This document shows, one piece after another, positions 41,583 to 54,305 of a DNA stretch of 64,000 nucleotides. The stretch is from Pomphorhynchus laevis (Eukaryota; Acanthocephala; Palaeacanthocephala; Echinorhynchida; Pomphorhynchidae), in NCBI GenBank assembly GCA_012934845.2, contig WNNJ02000768.1, positions 37,436 through 101,435 of the forward strand. The letters are read 5' to 3'. A model generated the notes under the pieces. It did no database searches, was not told where the DNA came from, and saw only the letters and a program-made list of their open reading frames with translations. Position numbers and translations under genes: made by a program. Each line of letters starts with the position of its first letter. Position 1 is the first letter of the stretch.

Positions 41583-44500
41583 TTTCAAAAAACGTTTTGT
41601 CAGCGAGAAAGTAATGCAAAAATGAACATGTCGGAGTTTTCAAAGGATTCAAATGTTGCTGCAAAAACCAGTGGAATTCCAGCCAACAAAGAGATTCTTC
41701 ATGTAAGTTCTTCTTCATAACGATTCAATAAGGTCAGTACTGTTTCTTTATTATTCGGTGATGGTGAAGTGATTCCCCCTCCCAAAATTAAATAATTTGG
41801 TTCTAATCAAAGTTATACGACCAATCGAAAGACATGAACTCTACAATGTATTTTTACGTTCATTTACCCAGCAGTATAAAAACAGAATTTTGTTCAACAC
41901 GGTGAAACTTCACCTTTCAGAGATAAAAGTTTCGTTCGTCACAGCAGACCTGGCTAAAAATTACTCTGAACACTTTTCCACCAACCTAACCGTTTATGGT
42001 GAACTCACCTTTAGGTCCATCCTTGCCTCGCTAAAGGTGACGAATCTTCCTTGTAGTATGGATGAAGAAGATATGAACTCATTAATGTATACATTCAAAA
42101 TTACTAATTTTAGGTCAATCCGGGGTAGAGATGGCAATCCTATCCCGGTCAGTTTTTTCTCAGCTCCGGTGGATACTGCAGAAGCCTTGGATAAATATTT
42201 ATCGAACACCTTCATGGGTTTTAATATCCTTTTTTTTCATTACAGAAAAAGATGAGCTTACTTACCACACTGCAGCAGGTGTCACAAATAGGGGAAACTG
42301 GGCCTCCAGCTGCAGTAGGACCCCAACATGCGGGGTTTGCAGTTCAGCTTGCTGTCAAACTCTACTATCGAACAACCGTTGGGTTGTTCGAACTGTGAGG
42401 GGAGCCATCATGCCTGAGGTAGGAAATGTAGTATGTTCAAAGAATAGAGAAGCCTGTTCATGACACCGGTCAAACCTTCTACTTATTCGCAAGTGGCCGC
42501 CCCGCGAATGGATGACTCTGGGATAATGCGTACGATAAACGTTAAATTAGAAGTTTCCCATCGCAAACGTGAAAACCTAATTATCATGGCTTTGGGTGTA
42601 GTGAACACTCATCCTACGCTATCTGTTCGGCAGTTCTTCCGGATTCGAAGAAGAGGGGGCTTCGGCCCATACTGTGCCCCCGCTCAAGATCGGTAAAATG
42701 CTGAGTGGCAAACAGCATAGGGGAAATGAAGACGCTGCACAGGGGCAAGCACCGATCCCAAGTGGGGCTAGTAACGGGAACGGTAACCTGCCTACACCTA
42801 GCTCTGTCTAGGTAAGCAATCCCCATCCAACTAATCCATCACAATGCAGAGTACTCGTGAGCCTTTTTCACTGAATATCCTTCAGTGGAATTTGGGAGGT
42901 GCTTCCCCTCATGACTTTTATCTGGTAAAGATGCAGATGTTATAGTCCTTCAGGAGACGCGGTCTATCCGTCTTACCCAGGATATTACTCGATTTATCCC
43001 AAAGCATATTTGTTCCCACTATACTTCGTACAAAACCCCACCTCACTCCTCATCATCTCAAGGACTCTTGACCTTAGTTAAGTGCTCCTTAAGGTCCTCC
43101 CTCCTATAAAACTACTCATGTCATAACTCTACATAACGGACAATGTAGACATTGTCCGTCTAGCCAATGTCTACATCCGTCCAGGGGAAATTCACAAGCA
43201 CTGTGACCTCCTGGATAGTATTATTAACAGCGGTTATGACTTGATACTTGGGGATTTCAACGACAGAACTGGTCGTTGGATCCATGCAGCACTTCGCAGA
43301 GCTAGGAACGGTTATCTAATTAACAAACCACCTTCCCCTACTTTTCATTGCATATCAACAAATTTAATCCTCGACATTTTACTGCTTTACTCGAGGTGGT
43401 TGCTTAAACCCCTTTGTATGGAGTAGTCGCGCCAACAACTGTCCACTTCTCATGACCTAATTCGTTGGGGAATTGAGGAAGATACATTGCTTCGAAGGAG
43501 GTTTCACTTTGATCCGATCAGAGTTGCCTTCTTCCAGGCGGCTATCCAACTCTTTCCGAAAATAGGAAATGAGAGTCTTACCGAATTTTATACCTATCTC
43601 TTTTCGCAAGCTACCGCGATTTAATCGACTACCTATAAAGGTCGTATATACAACCCCACTCCGACGAAACTCAAGGTCCTAGCGAAACTGCTTAACCTCC
43701 CTAATATCTCTGTTTCTGCCAGACAGGCTCTCTCGAATGAATACTGGAGCACTAGATATAGGTTCCAGCTGAGTAGGGATAGGACGAGTATTGCTCGTCT
43801 TAATCATTCTCAGTCTTCCTTTTGGAAGATTTTTAAGAAGGAGAAGTTTGTTTGCTGGAAAGATAGATCATTGGGTTGGATAGGGAATGTAGGCCTTGAT
43901 AAAGTTTTAGAGGAGTCATTAGCCCTACACAACTATGGAGCCACTCAATCACCTCAACTAATCCCGCCTTGGTGTAATTTCAGGAGTAGGGATCTATCTG
44001 TTACGGATATCCTTAACTCCTGTGGTCCACTCCCGGGCACCTCAGAATCTGTCGCTCCACTGTCTTCTCGTGTCTGTCAGCTTTTGACAGCTGATCAGAG
44101 AAGAGACGTGGCCATCACAATGCTTTTAGCCTCCCCATCCGATAAAGCAGGCATCAATATTAGTAAGCGTGTTTTTATTCCTATTGAAAAATCCTGCTCA
44201 TGCCATAAAGATCTGCGACCCAATTCGATTCAAAATGCCCTCGTGTCGATTTACGAAAAAGTGCTTGCGCGTAAAATTTGCGACTATTCAAATGGGGGTA
44301 ATTTGATCCCTTTAAGTTTTCATGGGTTCGTCAAAGGTCGCTCGGTCCACTCAGCAGTTGGTGAGATGGAGCAGTTTTGTCGGAATAATAGCCATCGTCT
44401 AGTTGTGGCTGTTTTCCTTGACTTTTCTGCTGCATTTGACCGCATCTCCATTCCTTTTGTGATCTCTTCTCTCAGGTCCCTCGGGTTGCCTGCGAGAATT

Positions 44501-45380
44501 GTGAACAGGGTTGGGATCCTGCTGTATACCAAGCGATTTTACTATGAAACGACCCTGATGCGCGTCAGTTCTGCCATATTACGGGTGTACCTCAAGGATC
44601 TCCACTTTCTCCTATCTTATATCTTGCTGCCTCCATTAACTTATTCAAAATATTTAAACGCGAACAACGTATTGTGGTGTACGCTGATGACACCACAGCC
44701 CTGTTCACTGGACACAGATGTAAAGACGTAGTCTCTGACATCAGCCGTTTCTTTTTAAGTTTAAAAGACCAGTTATTCATATCCAATCTTATTTTAAACT
44801 CCGCCAAATCACAGGCGGTTGTCTATCATGGCACCCCTGCTACAAAGCAAAAACTTAAGAGATTGGCACTCTCTGCGCTCTCCACAATATTTGCCACTGA
44901 ACCAATCCCCACCTTCACAAGTAGAGTAAAATACCTAAGATTCACCGTTACGGTAAACTGGTCGGCAAAAGCTGACCTGGATAGACTCAAACGTATCCTG
45001 AAGTAAGCTAGGTGGGCCCTGAAACGGGCTCAGCATCTGTCATTGAAAGGGAAAACCCAGCTGCGCCTTTGGGGCACATGAGCTATCTCGGGATTAGTCT
45101 TTTTTTCGGAAGGACGTCCACCAGAGTATAGGCTAGGTATATTAAGCTCCTCGTCTTTCGTTTACCCAGCATAGTCCGCGCCGATTTGATTCTTGGGGGG
45201 GGGTGAAAGACCCCGGGTAGTTCGGTCGGGAGGCGACGTGTCGGATCGGTTGGGGGCTCAGATCCCCTTAGACCTGAGGTCATAGAAGAGAAAGTAGAAA
45301 ACAAAGAATAGTTGAAGACCGAAGTTGTTCTGTCGTTTTTTCTGACTATGTTGTGACTTGTCTGTTTTTTTCTTGCATGC
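41583..45380 (+). mobile_element. APE-type LINE, copy L4
   Basis: Nearly full length: ORF1 (about 41640-42810), endonuclease from ATG 42844 (WNLGG, LGDFNDRTGRWIHAALRRAR), RT (about 43460-45290) with VFLDFSAAFDRISIPF and VVYADDTTALF. It starts a few bases after the tail of L3, head to tail. The 3' end runs into a gag-like Ty3 piece. Several frame breaks, including one in the RT at about 44547. About 60 bases of the endonuclease are replaced by a hairpin at 43136-43159. Confidence 0.88.
43136..43159. repeat. Templated hairpin inside L4, arms 10, loop 4
   Basis: ACGGACAATG, loop TAGA, CATTGTCCGT. L1, L3 and L5 all have other, mutually alike sequence here. Confidence 0.8.
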
Positions 45381-45830
45381 TACTTATGGGTTATTGATGT
45401 ATTTAATAAAATTGTTATTATTATAAATGTTTTCGGATTCATTTTGGTGTCGAGCGTATAACATATTACGCGCGTATACCACGTTGACCGGTTTATCAAA
45501 CATTGTTTTCAACAGCTCGATAGCCTCATTATAAGTTTCCGCGTGTTGAATGGAATTGAAAATTTCAGAGCACACAAATTTGCGAAGGATAGTCAATTTG
45601 ATAGCAGGTGTTGCATTAATATAAGCCACAAAAGTCTTAAAAGTAGCAAGCCAATTTATCAATCGATCTGTAACGCCCTGATCGTCCGATATTGTCAGTT
45701 TGGACGGCTGTAGATATCGCACGTAGTCTACATCGTTCGTGAAGTCTACATCGGCAAAATTATGATAAATGTATTCAATAAATTGTGATGAATTATAGAA
45801 GCTTTATTAAATACATCTAGAAAACAAAAC
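45381..45830 (-). mobile_element. Ty3-like gag and possible LTR-edge fragment (broken fossil)
   Basis: The minus strand has a gag-type run (RYLQPSKLTISDD, LINWLATFKTFVAYI, NEAIELLKTMF). Beyond it (45780-45830) AAGCTTTATTAAATACATCT resembles the edge motifs at 51290 and 53665. Truncated. Confidence 0.6.
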
Positions 45831-47749
45831 AAAATGTTATACAATCACGACACCTATGCTTTAAATGTTAAAGATGGGGGACTTATTATCCATGCGCCGT
45901 AAAATTTCAAGATGTGTACGTTGTGCAGTTGGACATGAGTCAAGCATGTACTGATAGGCATTCTTTCAAATGCACCAACTATAGTGAGAATCGTAAAGAA
46001 TATTCACGGCAATACTCTCATTTTATAGGATATTGCAGAATAATGGATGTTAATAGGATATAATCATTGATTGTTGACTCAGGGAGATCTTTTGCAAGTG
46101 TAAGGATAAAGTTAAGCAAAATAAAGATTTATTTTACTCAAAGGGAAAATAGCGGAACTAGAGCTGATAATTCAGCCTTTGAGTAATAAATTACAAAGTA
46201 GTTCAAATAATGCTCAAAATTATCATAAAAATGAAGTGAACAATGCATTAAAGGGATAGATAAGGTCGCATTTATAAAGGTATGTTTAGGAATTGAGGCA
46301 TATGCGTATATTAATTTAGATATTTCAGGTAATAGACATAAGATAGGGGCGACTAACATCTTGATCACTTGATTTAAAGCTATTCAATGTCACATAATAA
46401 ATGATTCTTAAAGCGTTATAGTAGACGATGCTATGGGCGGGCGGTCACAATTAATAAAGGATAAAACGCGTAGGGTAAATGCCATAGATAGTGATGAGAA
46501 GAAGCTTAAAAACAACTACAGATTTATTTAGATAATAGGAACGAAAAATATTTGAATATTGGCTGTTGGAATTTAGTATCTTGTAAAAACCTACCTGACC
46601 TAATCAATATTCAGCTTGACCATAAAATTTGCTTTAAGGAGGCTAGAGTGAATTAAGTGGAGTCTTTGCAGTACGCGTGATTCATGCTTTATTATGAGTG
46701 TTTCACAAGTTACATCATAAGATGGCGTTGGTGAATGCCATTTAGCAGAATTGGGCTCCGCGACTATAATTTCGTATTACAGAATGGTAGGACACATTTA
46801 TTGTGTGTTCGATTTTGTTCGTGTACAAGATATGGTTGATTGGCAACGTTTATTATTGATGCCAAATATAGTTGTGTTAGCCCGTCTATTCCCACTTATT
46901 TTCACAAAGGGAGGAAAATACAATCAACATCGAACTCAGAGATTTTCAATACGAAATTCTTTAATGCGGCCGTTCTATATGAAAATATAGTGACCTGAAT
47001 GTGCATGATTGCAGATGTTATGTTTATTGAAGACTAGATCCTAATACCATATGCAAGGAAATATTCGCTCCAAATGTAACGGATATCCATATATTCAACA
47101 ATATTTTACTCGATTTTCTAAATAAAAATAACGGCCTTCATAAACTCACAATCAGGATGCTATCTGATTATTTATGGCACGAAAGTAAGAAACTTTATAA
47201 TCCTCTATCGCTTTTTCCTAACCTTATAAAAATGAATCTTAGATTGAAAAAATAATGGTGGAGTAAAGTGGTTGTGTAAGGAGGAATACGCGAAAAATTA
47301 TTAGAATGTTATTGAGAGCAATTATTGAAAATCAAGAAAAAAATTATGGCATGTATGAAGTATTCAAAACCGTGGTGATGCCGTATAACTAATGAACGAA
47401 CTGATTGCTGAAAGTCAAAGGTACAAATTAGATAAAAAAGGTAGGCCAAAAAAGTGATTCAAGAAAGTGGAGCAACATACCGGCAACCTCATCAAAAAGA
47501 AATGATGTCTTTGGGTGTATGGCTTCCCGGACTCGAAAATGAGCACATCTACAGAATTGGCCAAAAAGGGCTAAAAAAGAATTGGCCGAAAAAGGCTAGT
47601 TTCTCCCAATGGTTCATTGCACCAACTATAATCTTTAAAACGATGTTTTATTTGAATATAAAATTGATTACCGAAATTATGATATGCTGAGTGTGGGAAT
47701 TGCATCAAGGGATCATTATCTTTATTCCTAAAAAGCCAATAGTTTTACT
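45831..47749. other. 1.9 kb of unassigned decayed coding-like sequence
   Basis: Several short open runs on the plus strand look protein-like. One is near the start (IVDSGRSFASV, protease-like) and one is at 47080-47250 (VTDIHIFNNILLDFLNKN, YLWHESKKLYNPLSLFPNL). They are not in one frame. The first may belong to the Ty3-like piece; the rest I do not recognise. The base composition is between that of the host and the LINEs. Confidence 0.35.
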
Positions 47750-47956
47750 CCCTAAATCAGTGGTCCCCAACCTTTTTGACATCACGGACCGGTCAAAGTT
47801 AAAAAAATACGCGGACCGGCAAACTATATGCAATTCTTTTAATATCAAATTTGAAGCAACACCTTTCCTACAATTGCAAACTTATGTACAAAATATTAAA
47901 AATTGATTAAAAAACTTATAAAGATGCATTTAATATGTCCCAAAATACAACTTAAA

Positions 47957-49666
47957 TCAATGAGAACCTTGTGCTTGTATATCTTCAACAAGGAGATTCC
48001 ACCTAGGGGTAATAGAAGATAGAGACATTTTAAGTGTTTTGCTAATATCCAATCTATTTCGGTATTTTGTTTTAGTTGCAGAAACCACCGAATATCCAGA
48101 TTCATATAGGTAAGATGTGTGAAATGGCAATAAAGATTTAAGTGCAGGAGTTCCAATTTTACGATGTTCGCTCATAATTTTAATCCAAAAACTTGGTAGA
48201 GTTCACAAAGAAAATTCACTTTTGAAGTTGCCGTTGTTCACAACATCCAATAACTGCTATTGTATTTGCAAGGACATATCTTTACCAGATGGTGAATTGC
48301 GAAATGGATCAAGTATCCATTCATTGCCGATTCTTGGATCTTTGGAAACCGGAAAATGTTTCTCAAATTGTTCAATAATCAGAGATAAATGATTAGAAAG
48401 AATTGATGGTGAATATCATTCATTTCTTTTCCGCACAAATATTAAGACAGTATTGGAAACATATCTAGAACCCATTCATTTACACGCGGTAGCCACATCT
48501 CTGTCTCGGATTTGAAAGCTACAACTTTATCTGCTAACTTAAACACTGTTGTCATCCTCTACTGAAGTGACAACTTCAGATCATTGAGAAAACCGAATAT
48601 ATCACACAAGTAAGTCAACCTTGACAACCATATACTGTCGCTGAAAAATACTGCCATAGGTGATTCTTTTTCTTCTATAAATCTTTTTAGAACATCACGC
48701 AATTCAAATAATCTGGCTAAAGATTTTCCTCTAGAATGAAATCTTATTCCAGTGTGTAAAAGAAGACATTTATAATCTGCAACCATATCTTCGCAAAGCT
48801 GTCCAAACAGGCTTGAATTTAGAGAACGTGCTTTGATATAGTTGATGACTTTAACGACATCACCATCACAGTGTTAAGTTATATGTCCATTTTTCTACTT
48901 GCAAGCATTTCCCTATGAATGATACAGTGTATAGATTCGCATTTTGGAAAAACCTTCTTTATTCTTGAGGTAAGCCCATAATAGTCTTCCTGTCATAACA
49001 GCAGCACCATATGTACATATACTCACACAAAAGTTCCAATCAAGATTTTTAGAGACATTCATTTATCACGTCAAATACCTGAGCCCCTGTAGTGTGGGTC
49101 GGCAGAGATAAGGCACATAACAAGTCCTCTTGTACATCTGCCTTATAAATGTATCTTACAAAAACAAGAAACAGTACCTTGTTATCAATGTCTGTAGATT
49201 CGTCTACCTGTAGTGCATACCATGGCGATTCGGATATTCTCCCCAATAATTGTTTCTCAATGTCCAGGAAAATTTCATAAATCCTCCTAGTTATAGTGCT
49301 AGCAGACAAAAGTATATTTGATATTTTCTTCGCAGACTTTTCTCCGAGGATTTCACGACAAATATCTTTAGTACATGGCAAAATCAATTTACCGATCGTA
49401 AATGCTTTTTTAGACCTAGCAATACGATTTGCGAGCAATAAATAAGCCTTCAGGGCCTTTTCATTTGTAAATATTATTTTCTGGATAAACTCTCTGTGTC
49501 TTTTATATTCCTGCAGTAATATTTTAAATAAAGCCAAAGGTTTATCTTCTAGTGGCTGATGCTTTGTTCTTAAGTGACGAAGCATTTTAGAAGGCTTCAT
49601 TGCATCATTTGAAAGGTCTTCGCCACAGATTATACATAGAAGCAAGGGAATGCTGGATTTTTTCAT
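47957..49666 (-). pseudogene. hAT transposase (decayed)
   Basis: Starts MKKSSIPLLLCIICGEDLSND with the end of a BED-type zinc finger (C-x-x-C ... H-x-x-x-x-H in MLRHLRTKH), then SPWYALQVDESTDIDNKV (catalytic-core strand with the first Asp). An open stretch ends at 49049. Further pieces follow: GKSLARLFELRDVL and FFSDSIWLSRLTYLCDIFGF (48786-48559), then SLLPFHTSYLYESGYSVVSA to RNRLDISKTLKMSLSS (48175-47957), the usual C-terminus of this group. At least four breaks. N-terminally it is cut by the LINE insertion in the upstream part. Confidence 0.85.
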
Positions 49667-49740
49667 CTCTGTAAAACCATATTGTAAATATGATTCGTTG
49701 CATTGTCTGATAAAGGTTTTTTTGTACTTAGTCTGATAAG

Positions 49741-50825
49741 TTTATATATTTATTATTATTATTATTAATTGACAACGAATTGAGCCGAGGCTCTTTACAA
49801 GTTGCTTCACAAAATAAAAAGAATAAAAAGAATAAGAGTCGTTTTGTCCCTCCCTCATCAGATAAACTACTGAAAATCCCACCTTTGTCTTGAGAAGGAA
49901 GGGTCATCATCCAGTAGGGCGCAAAAACTTGAAGCAGTAGACGACAAAACGGTCGCACTCTGAAGCGAATTCCAAGATCGTACGACTCGTTTGGCAAAGC
50001 AGGAAACTGCATGCATGTACCTTTGTGTTTTCAGCATCATGGGGTGTCCGCGAAGAGAAGGTTGACCTCTCAGTTGCAGTAGATGTGACAGTGGATGATC
50101 TTTAGTATGCAGAATTTTCCAAACAAGAAAGAGATCTGGCTTGTCACGGATATATCGCAGACAAGGCATATTTAATATCTGGAGGCGTTTCGCGTAGCCA
50201 TAAATATGCAGCCATGAGACTAATTTAGTTGTTGATCTGAACACTTTCTCCAATGCACGACGCTCATAAGTAGTTTCGGGATAACAAGCTGGCGATGCGT
50301 ATAAGATATGGCTCAAGAAAAACGCATTTGCTAAGGTATGGTAACATAACGGATCTATGCCTATCAGAGCTCGACGAGTATGTCCTATTAAGCGTTTTGT
50401 GATGCAACACACATAGTCTGAATGCTTTCGAGTGGATAAGTCAGCACAAACCCAAACTCCCAAATCTTTATATGAGTTGGTTCTTTCGATACTAATTGAA
50501 CCAAACTGGTACTCACCTCCAAGATGATCACATGATCTTCGTGATATACGCATACATGTACATTTAGCGGAATTGATCCTTAAGTGATTTCGTTTAGACC
50601 AATTGGATATAACGTCGACGTCGCTTTGTAAATGCTGTTTGTCAAGATCGGAAATAATAGGTCGCCAAACTTTAAGATCATCTGCATATAATAAACTGAA
50701 TGAACTGATATTTGGTATCAAATCGTTGATATAAATACTGAATAAGATAGGTCGTCTCATTGCTTGCATTATTTGAACCACTTGGCTCTTCCCTATCAAA
50801 GCTAGCATTTGTTTTTTCAAGAAAT
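49741..50825 (-). mobile_element. 5'-truncated CR1/Jockey-like LINE inside the hAT element
   Basis: 317 open codons (50820-49867). From RPILFSIYINDLIP and SFSLLYADDLKVWRPI (catalytic Y-A-D-D) through HLRINSAKCTCMRI, YKDLGVWV and SHILYASPACYPETTYERR to the C-terminal VRSWNSLQSATV. The frame is open from the 5' truncation to the stop, so the insertion is young relative to the hAT copy. The 3' end is an (AAT)n tail at 49749-49768, as CR1-like elements have. Confidence 0.85.
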
Positions 50826-51314
50826 TTTTCTAAAATGTTCGGACGTTTACTAAGTTGATTTTATTGGGGTAAAAAATTTTCAATTTTAAAATATATATAA
50901 TTTAAACAGTGGAGCATCAAACTAGAAACATTTTTGAGATTGGAATGCCCTAATACTGATTATAAAAGTGTTTTAAAAAACATATTTTATGTTTTAATAT
51001 CATTTGAAGCTTTTGTTTAAAACGAAAGAGTTCCTCAAGGATGACAATGTTCTCTGTGATACCTCTTTATTGCGTTGGAACCATTTCTCATTGTTTGTAA
51101 AGAAAATCATAATTTTAATAAAATAAAAATATTTTCTCCACGGACCGGCACCGGTCCGTGGACCGGAAGATGAGGACCACTCCCATAAATAAATAATACC
51201 CATCACAATTTCCAACTCACTGATAATGGTTTTAAGAGACATAGTGCTCATAAAATAGTTCAATATATTAAAGAAATTATATACTGTACTAGGTAGCTTT
51301 ATTCAACAAATCTG

Positions 51315-51547
51315 AAAACAAACAAGATATACATAAAGATCACGTTAGATATTTTTACATTACATTCTCCCCACCAAGTAGTTTTCGAGGTAACTTGATG
51401 GTTTGCGTTGTCGATTGTTTCTTTTTGGATAATCAAACAAGATATACATAGAGATCACGTTAGATATTTTTACATTACATTCTCCCCACCAAGTAGTTTT
51501 CGAGGTAACTTGGTGTTTTGCGTTGTCGATTGTTTCTTTTGGATAAT
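51315..51547. repeat. Direct tandem doubling at the Ty3-like edge
   Basis: Two copies of about 115-125 bases (CAAACAAGATATACATA ... ACATTCTCCCCACCAAGTAG ... GTTGTCGATTGTTTC), nearly identical. Confidence 0.85.
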
Positions 51548-51838
51548 GTTCTATAATGGATAAAAAGGGTATAAAGGTTGAATTAGATAATAAAACTATA
51601 CCTATATTATATTGGAATCCAAAATTACATAAAAATCCAATAAAATTTAGGTTCTTATGTAGTGCTTTTGAATTTACATTAAAACCACTTTCTGTCTATA
51701 TGAATAAAATACTTAAAGTAATTAAAGCACACTTTAAAAAATATTGCAAGGTAATCGAAATTAATACTGGTATAAAACACTATTTCAGTATTAATTCTAC
51801 AAAAGAATTTTTAGAACAGACAAAAGGAATAAATTTTA
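51547..51838 (+). mobile_element. Naiad copy N7: internal RT fragment
   Basis: From CSIMDKKGIKVELDNK through YWNPKLHKNPIK to EFLEQTKGINF, open throughout. Cut at both ends, within the Ty3-like element. Confidence 0.8.
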
Positions 51839-53740
51839 ATTTAAAATCTATGGACAATCGTTTGAAAGGCTGACACGCTTTGACCAGATGGCTTGTTTCG
51901 GGCTTGTAGTATCGATGCACAGTTGTGCGCAAATTTTGCAATTTGCTACGACCGAATGTACATCTTGAACTGAATATAGCAAGTTCCGAACTTTTTCCAA
52001 GTGCAGTAGCCACGTCACACCATGATGTCATAGAGCTTAATTGAGTTTGTCTAGCTCTTCAATTTTGTGCACACTGGTATGGGCACATATTTTTAATCGA
52101 TAAAAGTAAGCTAGGCCGTTGTATCGTCCTGGTCGGTAGACAAGTTCGTACTGAAAAGGCGATGGTTTAATGCGTCAGTGGATCATTTTGTCGTTATTAA
52201 TTCGACTGCAATGTTCTTCATTGAATATGTACGCTACGCTTTTTTGGTTTCTGAGTAGCCTGAATTTCCGACCGAGTAGATAGTGCTTCCAGACTCTACA
52301 TGTTTCAACGATCGCAAGAGCTTCTCTCTACAGCGGAAAATGTTATCATGTTTCCTTTGAGCGTTTGTGAATAAAACGCAACTGGATGGGTATTCCGCGA
52401 TAGGATAGCTCCTATTGCATATGTGGACGCGTCAGATTCGAGAGTGCGGATGTTGTTTCGACTATCGCAACTAACACTGAATCTTCTATTTTCTTATTGA
52501 GTAGCTCGAAAGAGCGCGCAGCTTCATTGTTAATTGGATAATTCCGCACCGATAGAAGCGTATGAATATTATGAGTGAAATTCAAGACCCATTTCGAATA
52601 GTGAGCAAACATCCCAATGAAATTTTCTGACTCAATTGACCGATTTTTCTCGATTTAGAGTGAGATCATACTTGGATACCGAAGTCATAAACTCATGAAG
52701 GTTTCTGTTGTGCTCTTTTAGTAATACTCCACACACTAGGATGTAGTCAAGGTAAGGGTAGGTTTATTGTAAAGACTCGCGCTCTATGATGTCATCAATT
52801 ATACGTTGGAAAGCAGATGGCGCATTCGTAAGACTGAACGGTACGCGGATAAAATCGTACAAACGTCCAAGCGCTTCGAAAGTTGTAAAGTGCATTCTTC
52901 TTGCTGCAGAGATACTTGATTGTACGCTAACTTGGGGTCAATCTTCGTGAAAGAACCGAATGCCGACACTCATAAAGGACGAGTGACGGTCAACTGGGAT
53001 GACGTCATCGAATTCTACTCTTCGTTCGTGCTGTCCTCGTTTATTTGCTGGGGTGAACGGTCTAGGCGTGAGTCTGTTGTTGCGAAGCATTCCCTCATTT
53101 CTTGGTAACTTCGTGCTTGGATTTGAGCTAGTTCTAGCTGACAACTATTTCGAAAGCACTAGCCATTGCGCGATAAGGATGTTCAAGTAGTCGTTGTCGA
53201 ATAAACGATGAATGCAGCTCATTGATCAAGACATCGCGAATGCAGAGATTCATGTGCTATTCGGCAGAGACAGCTTTCAAAATACATTCTTTACTTATCT
53301 TTTCAAGAGTCTGAATAAACTTATCGATTGACTCGTCTGGTCGCTGATGCTGCGTGTTCAATTTGTAACGGGCAAATACTTCGTTGCTAAGTTTAACATA
53401 CAGTTGATCCATGCGGGACAAAGCATTTCCATTGAATTCGTATTGCATTTATGACTGTAGATATTATGAGCGACGTAGTTATAAAGTGCGTCTAGCCGAT
53501 TAGAATCATTGAGGCCCTGTATTGATTTGATGAATTTAGTGAAACGCCTATTCCGATGTTCCCATCATATTACCGCTTCGGAATGATTCTAATAGATTGC
53601 GAATATCTCCGGCTCGAAAAATTTGTCCATCGAAATCAGTTTTAATTTGTTAAATAAATTATACTATGTCATTAGCTTTATTCAACAAATCTAAAAACAT
53701 ACAAAATACACATATAGATAACATTAGATAGTTCTACATG

Positions 53741-54305
53741 ACATTTACTTTGATGATTGTTATTGTGGTTTTTGAAAGAGAATTGGTACTCTCCATTCTG
53801 TTAAGAAATTGCAAGACTATCAGTAGGGTTTTCATCGGAAAGATTATTTATACTCTTGCTTTCCCAGCAGCCTTCAATAGTATTTCGCATGAATCAATTA
53901 GAGAGGGTTTAATAACGTCTAAAGAAACCTAAGAGTGGAGTGCACTTATACCTTTTTTAATAGAAAGGAGAACGTTTCTCTTGCAAGATTTAATTTGCAA
54001 TAGTTACCAGAGACCAAGCATCAGAAACTATAAAAAATTATCGCTTCATTGAAGTTTAATTTAAAAGTCTAAATTCCGGTACTTTTGAGACAGTAATAAT
54101 CCACATTAAAAATGTAGGTGAAGGATATTATGCCAAAAATAATTCATTTTAAGTAAATTTTGATGCATTATACAGGTAAGTAATAAATGAAAATTAATAA
54201 AAATCAATAAAGTTTGCTGTATCTCAGAGTTCTTTTAGTAATGATTATAAGCTGCTTTTCGACATTGAATTTTAACTACATACTGTATTAAGAAACAGCT
54301 TACTT
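53741..54305. other. Flank of the GNAT gene, no gene seen
   Basis: AT-rich; likely 3' UTR and spacer of the minus-strand acetyltransferase gene. Confidence 0.4.

Larger units (their letters stand above)
47758..51182 (-). mobile_element. hAT DNA transposon (ZBED5/SCAND3-like group) with nested LINE
   Basis: Left end CAGTGGTCCCCAACC (47758) and right end the complement of AGTGGTCCTCATC (51182) are hAT terminal inverted repeats. 8-bp target duplication CCCTAAAT (47750-47757) and CCATAAAT (51183-51190), one mismatch. Subterminal CGGACCGG words occur at both ends; near the right end CCACGGACCGG-CA-CCGGTCCGTGG is a perfect palindrome. The transposase is on the minus strand. A CR1/Jockey-like LINE lies inside at 49741-50825. 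Confidence 0.88.
51280..53740 (-). mobile_element. Ty3-like LTR retroelement, degenerate (broken fossil)
   Basis: Edge repeats with AGCTTTATTCAACAAATCT lie at 51290 and 53665. Between them, on the minus strand, are gag-like (53450-53250), protease/RT-like (about 52900-52400) and later pol sequence. The 51290-51545 edge holds a direct doubling of about 125 bases. A Naiad piece (51547-51838) lies inside. Heavily broken and probably old. Confidence 0.6.
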
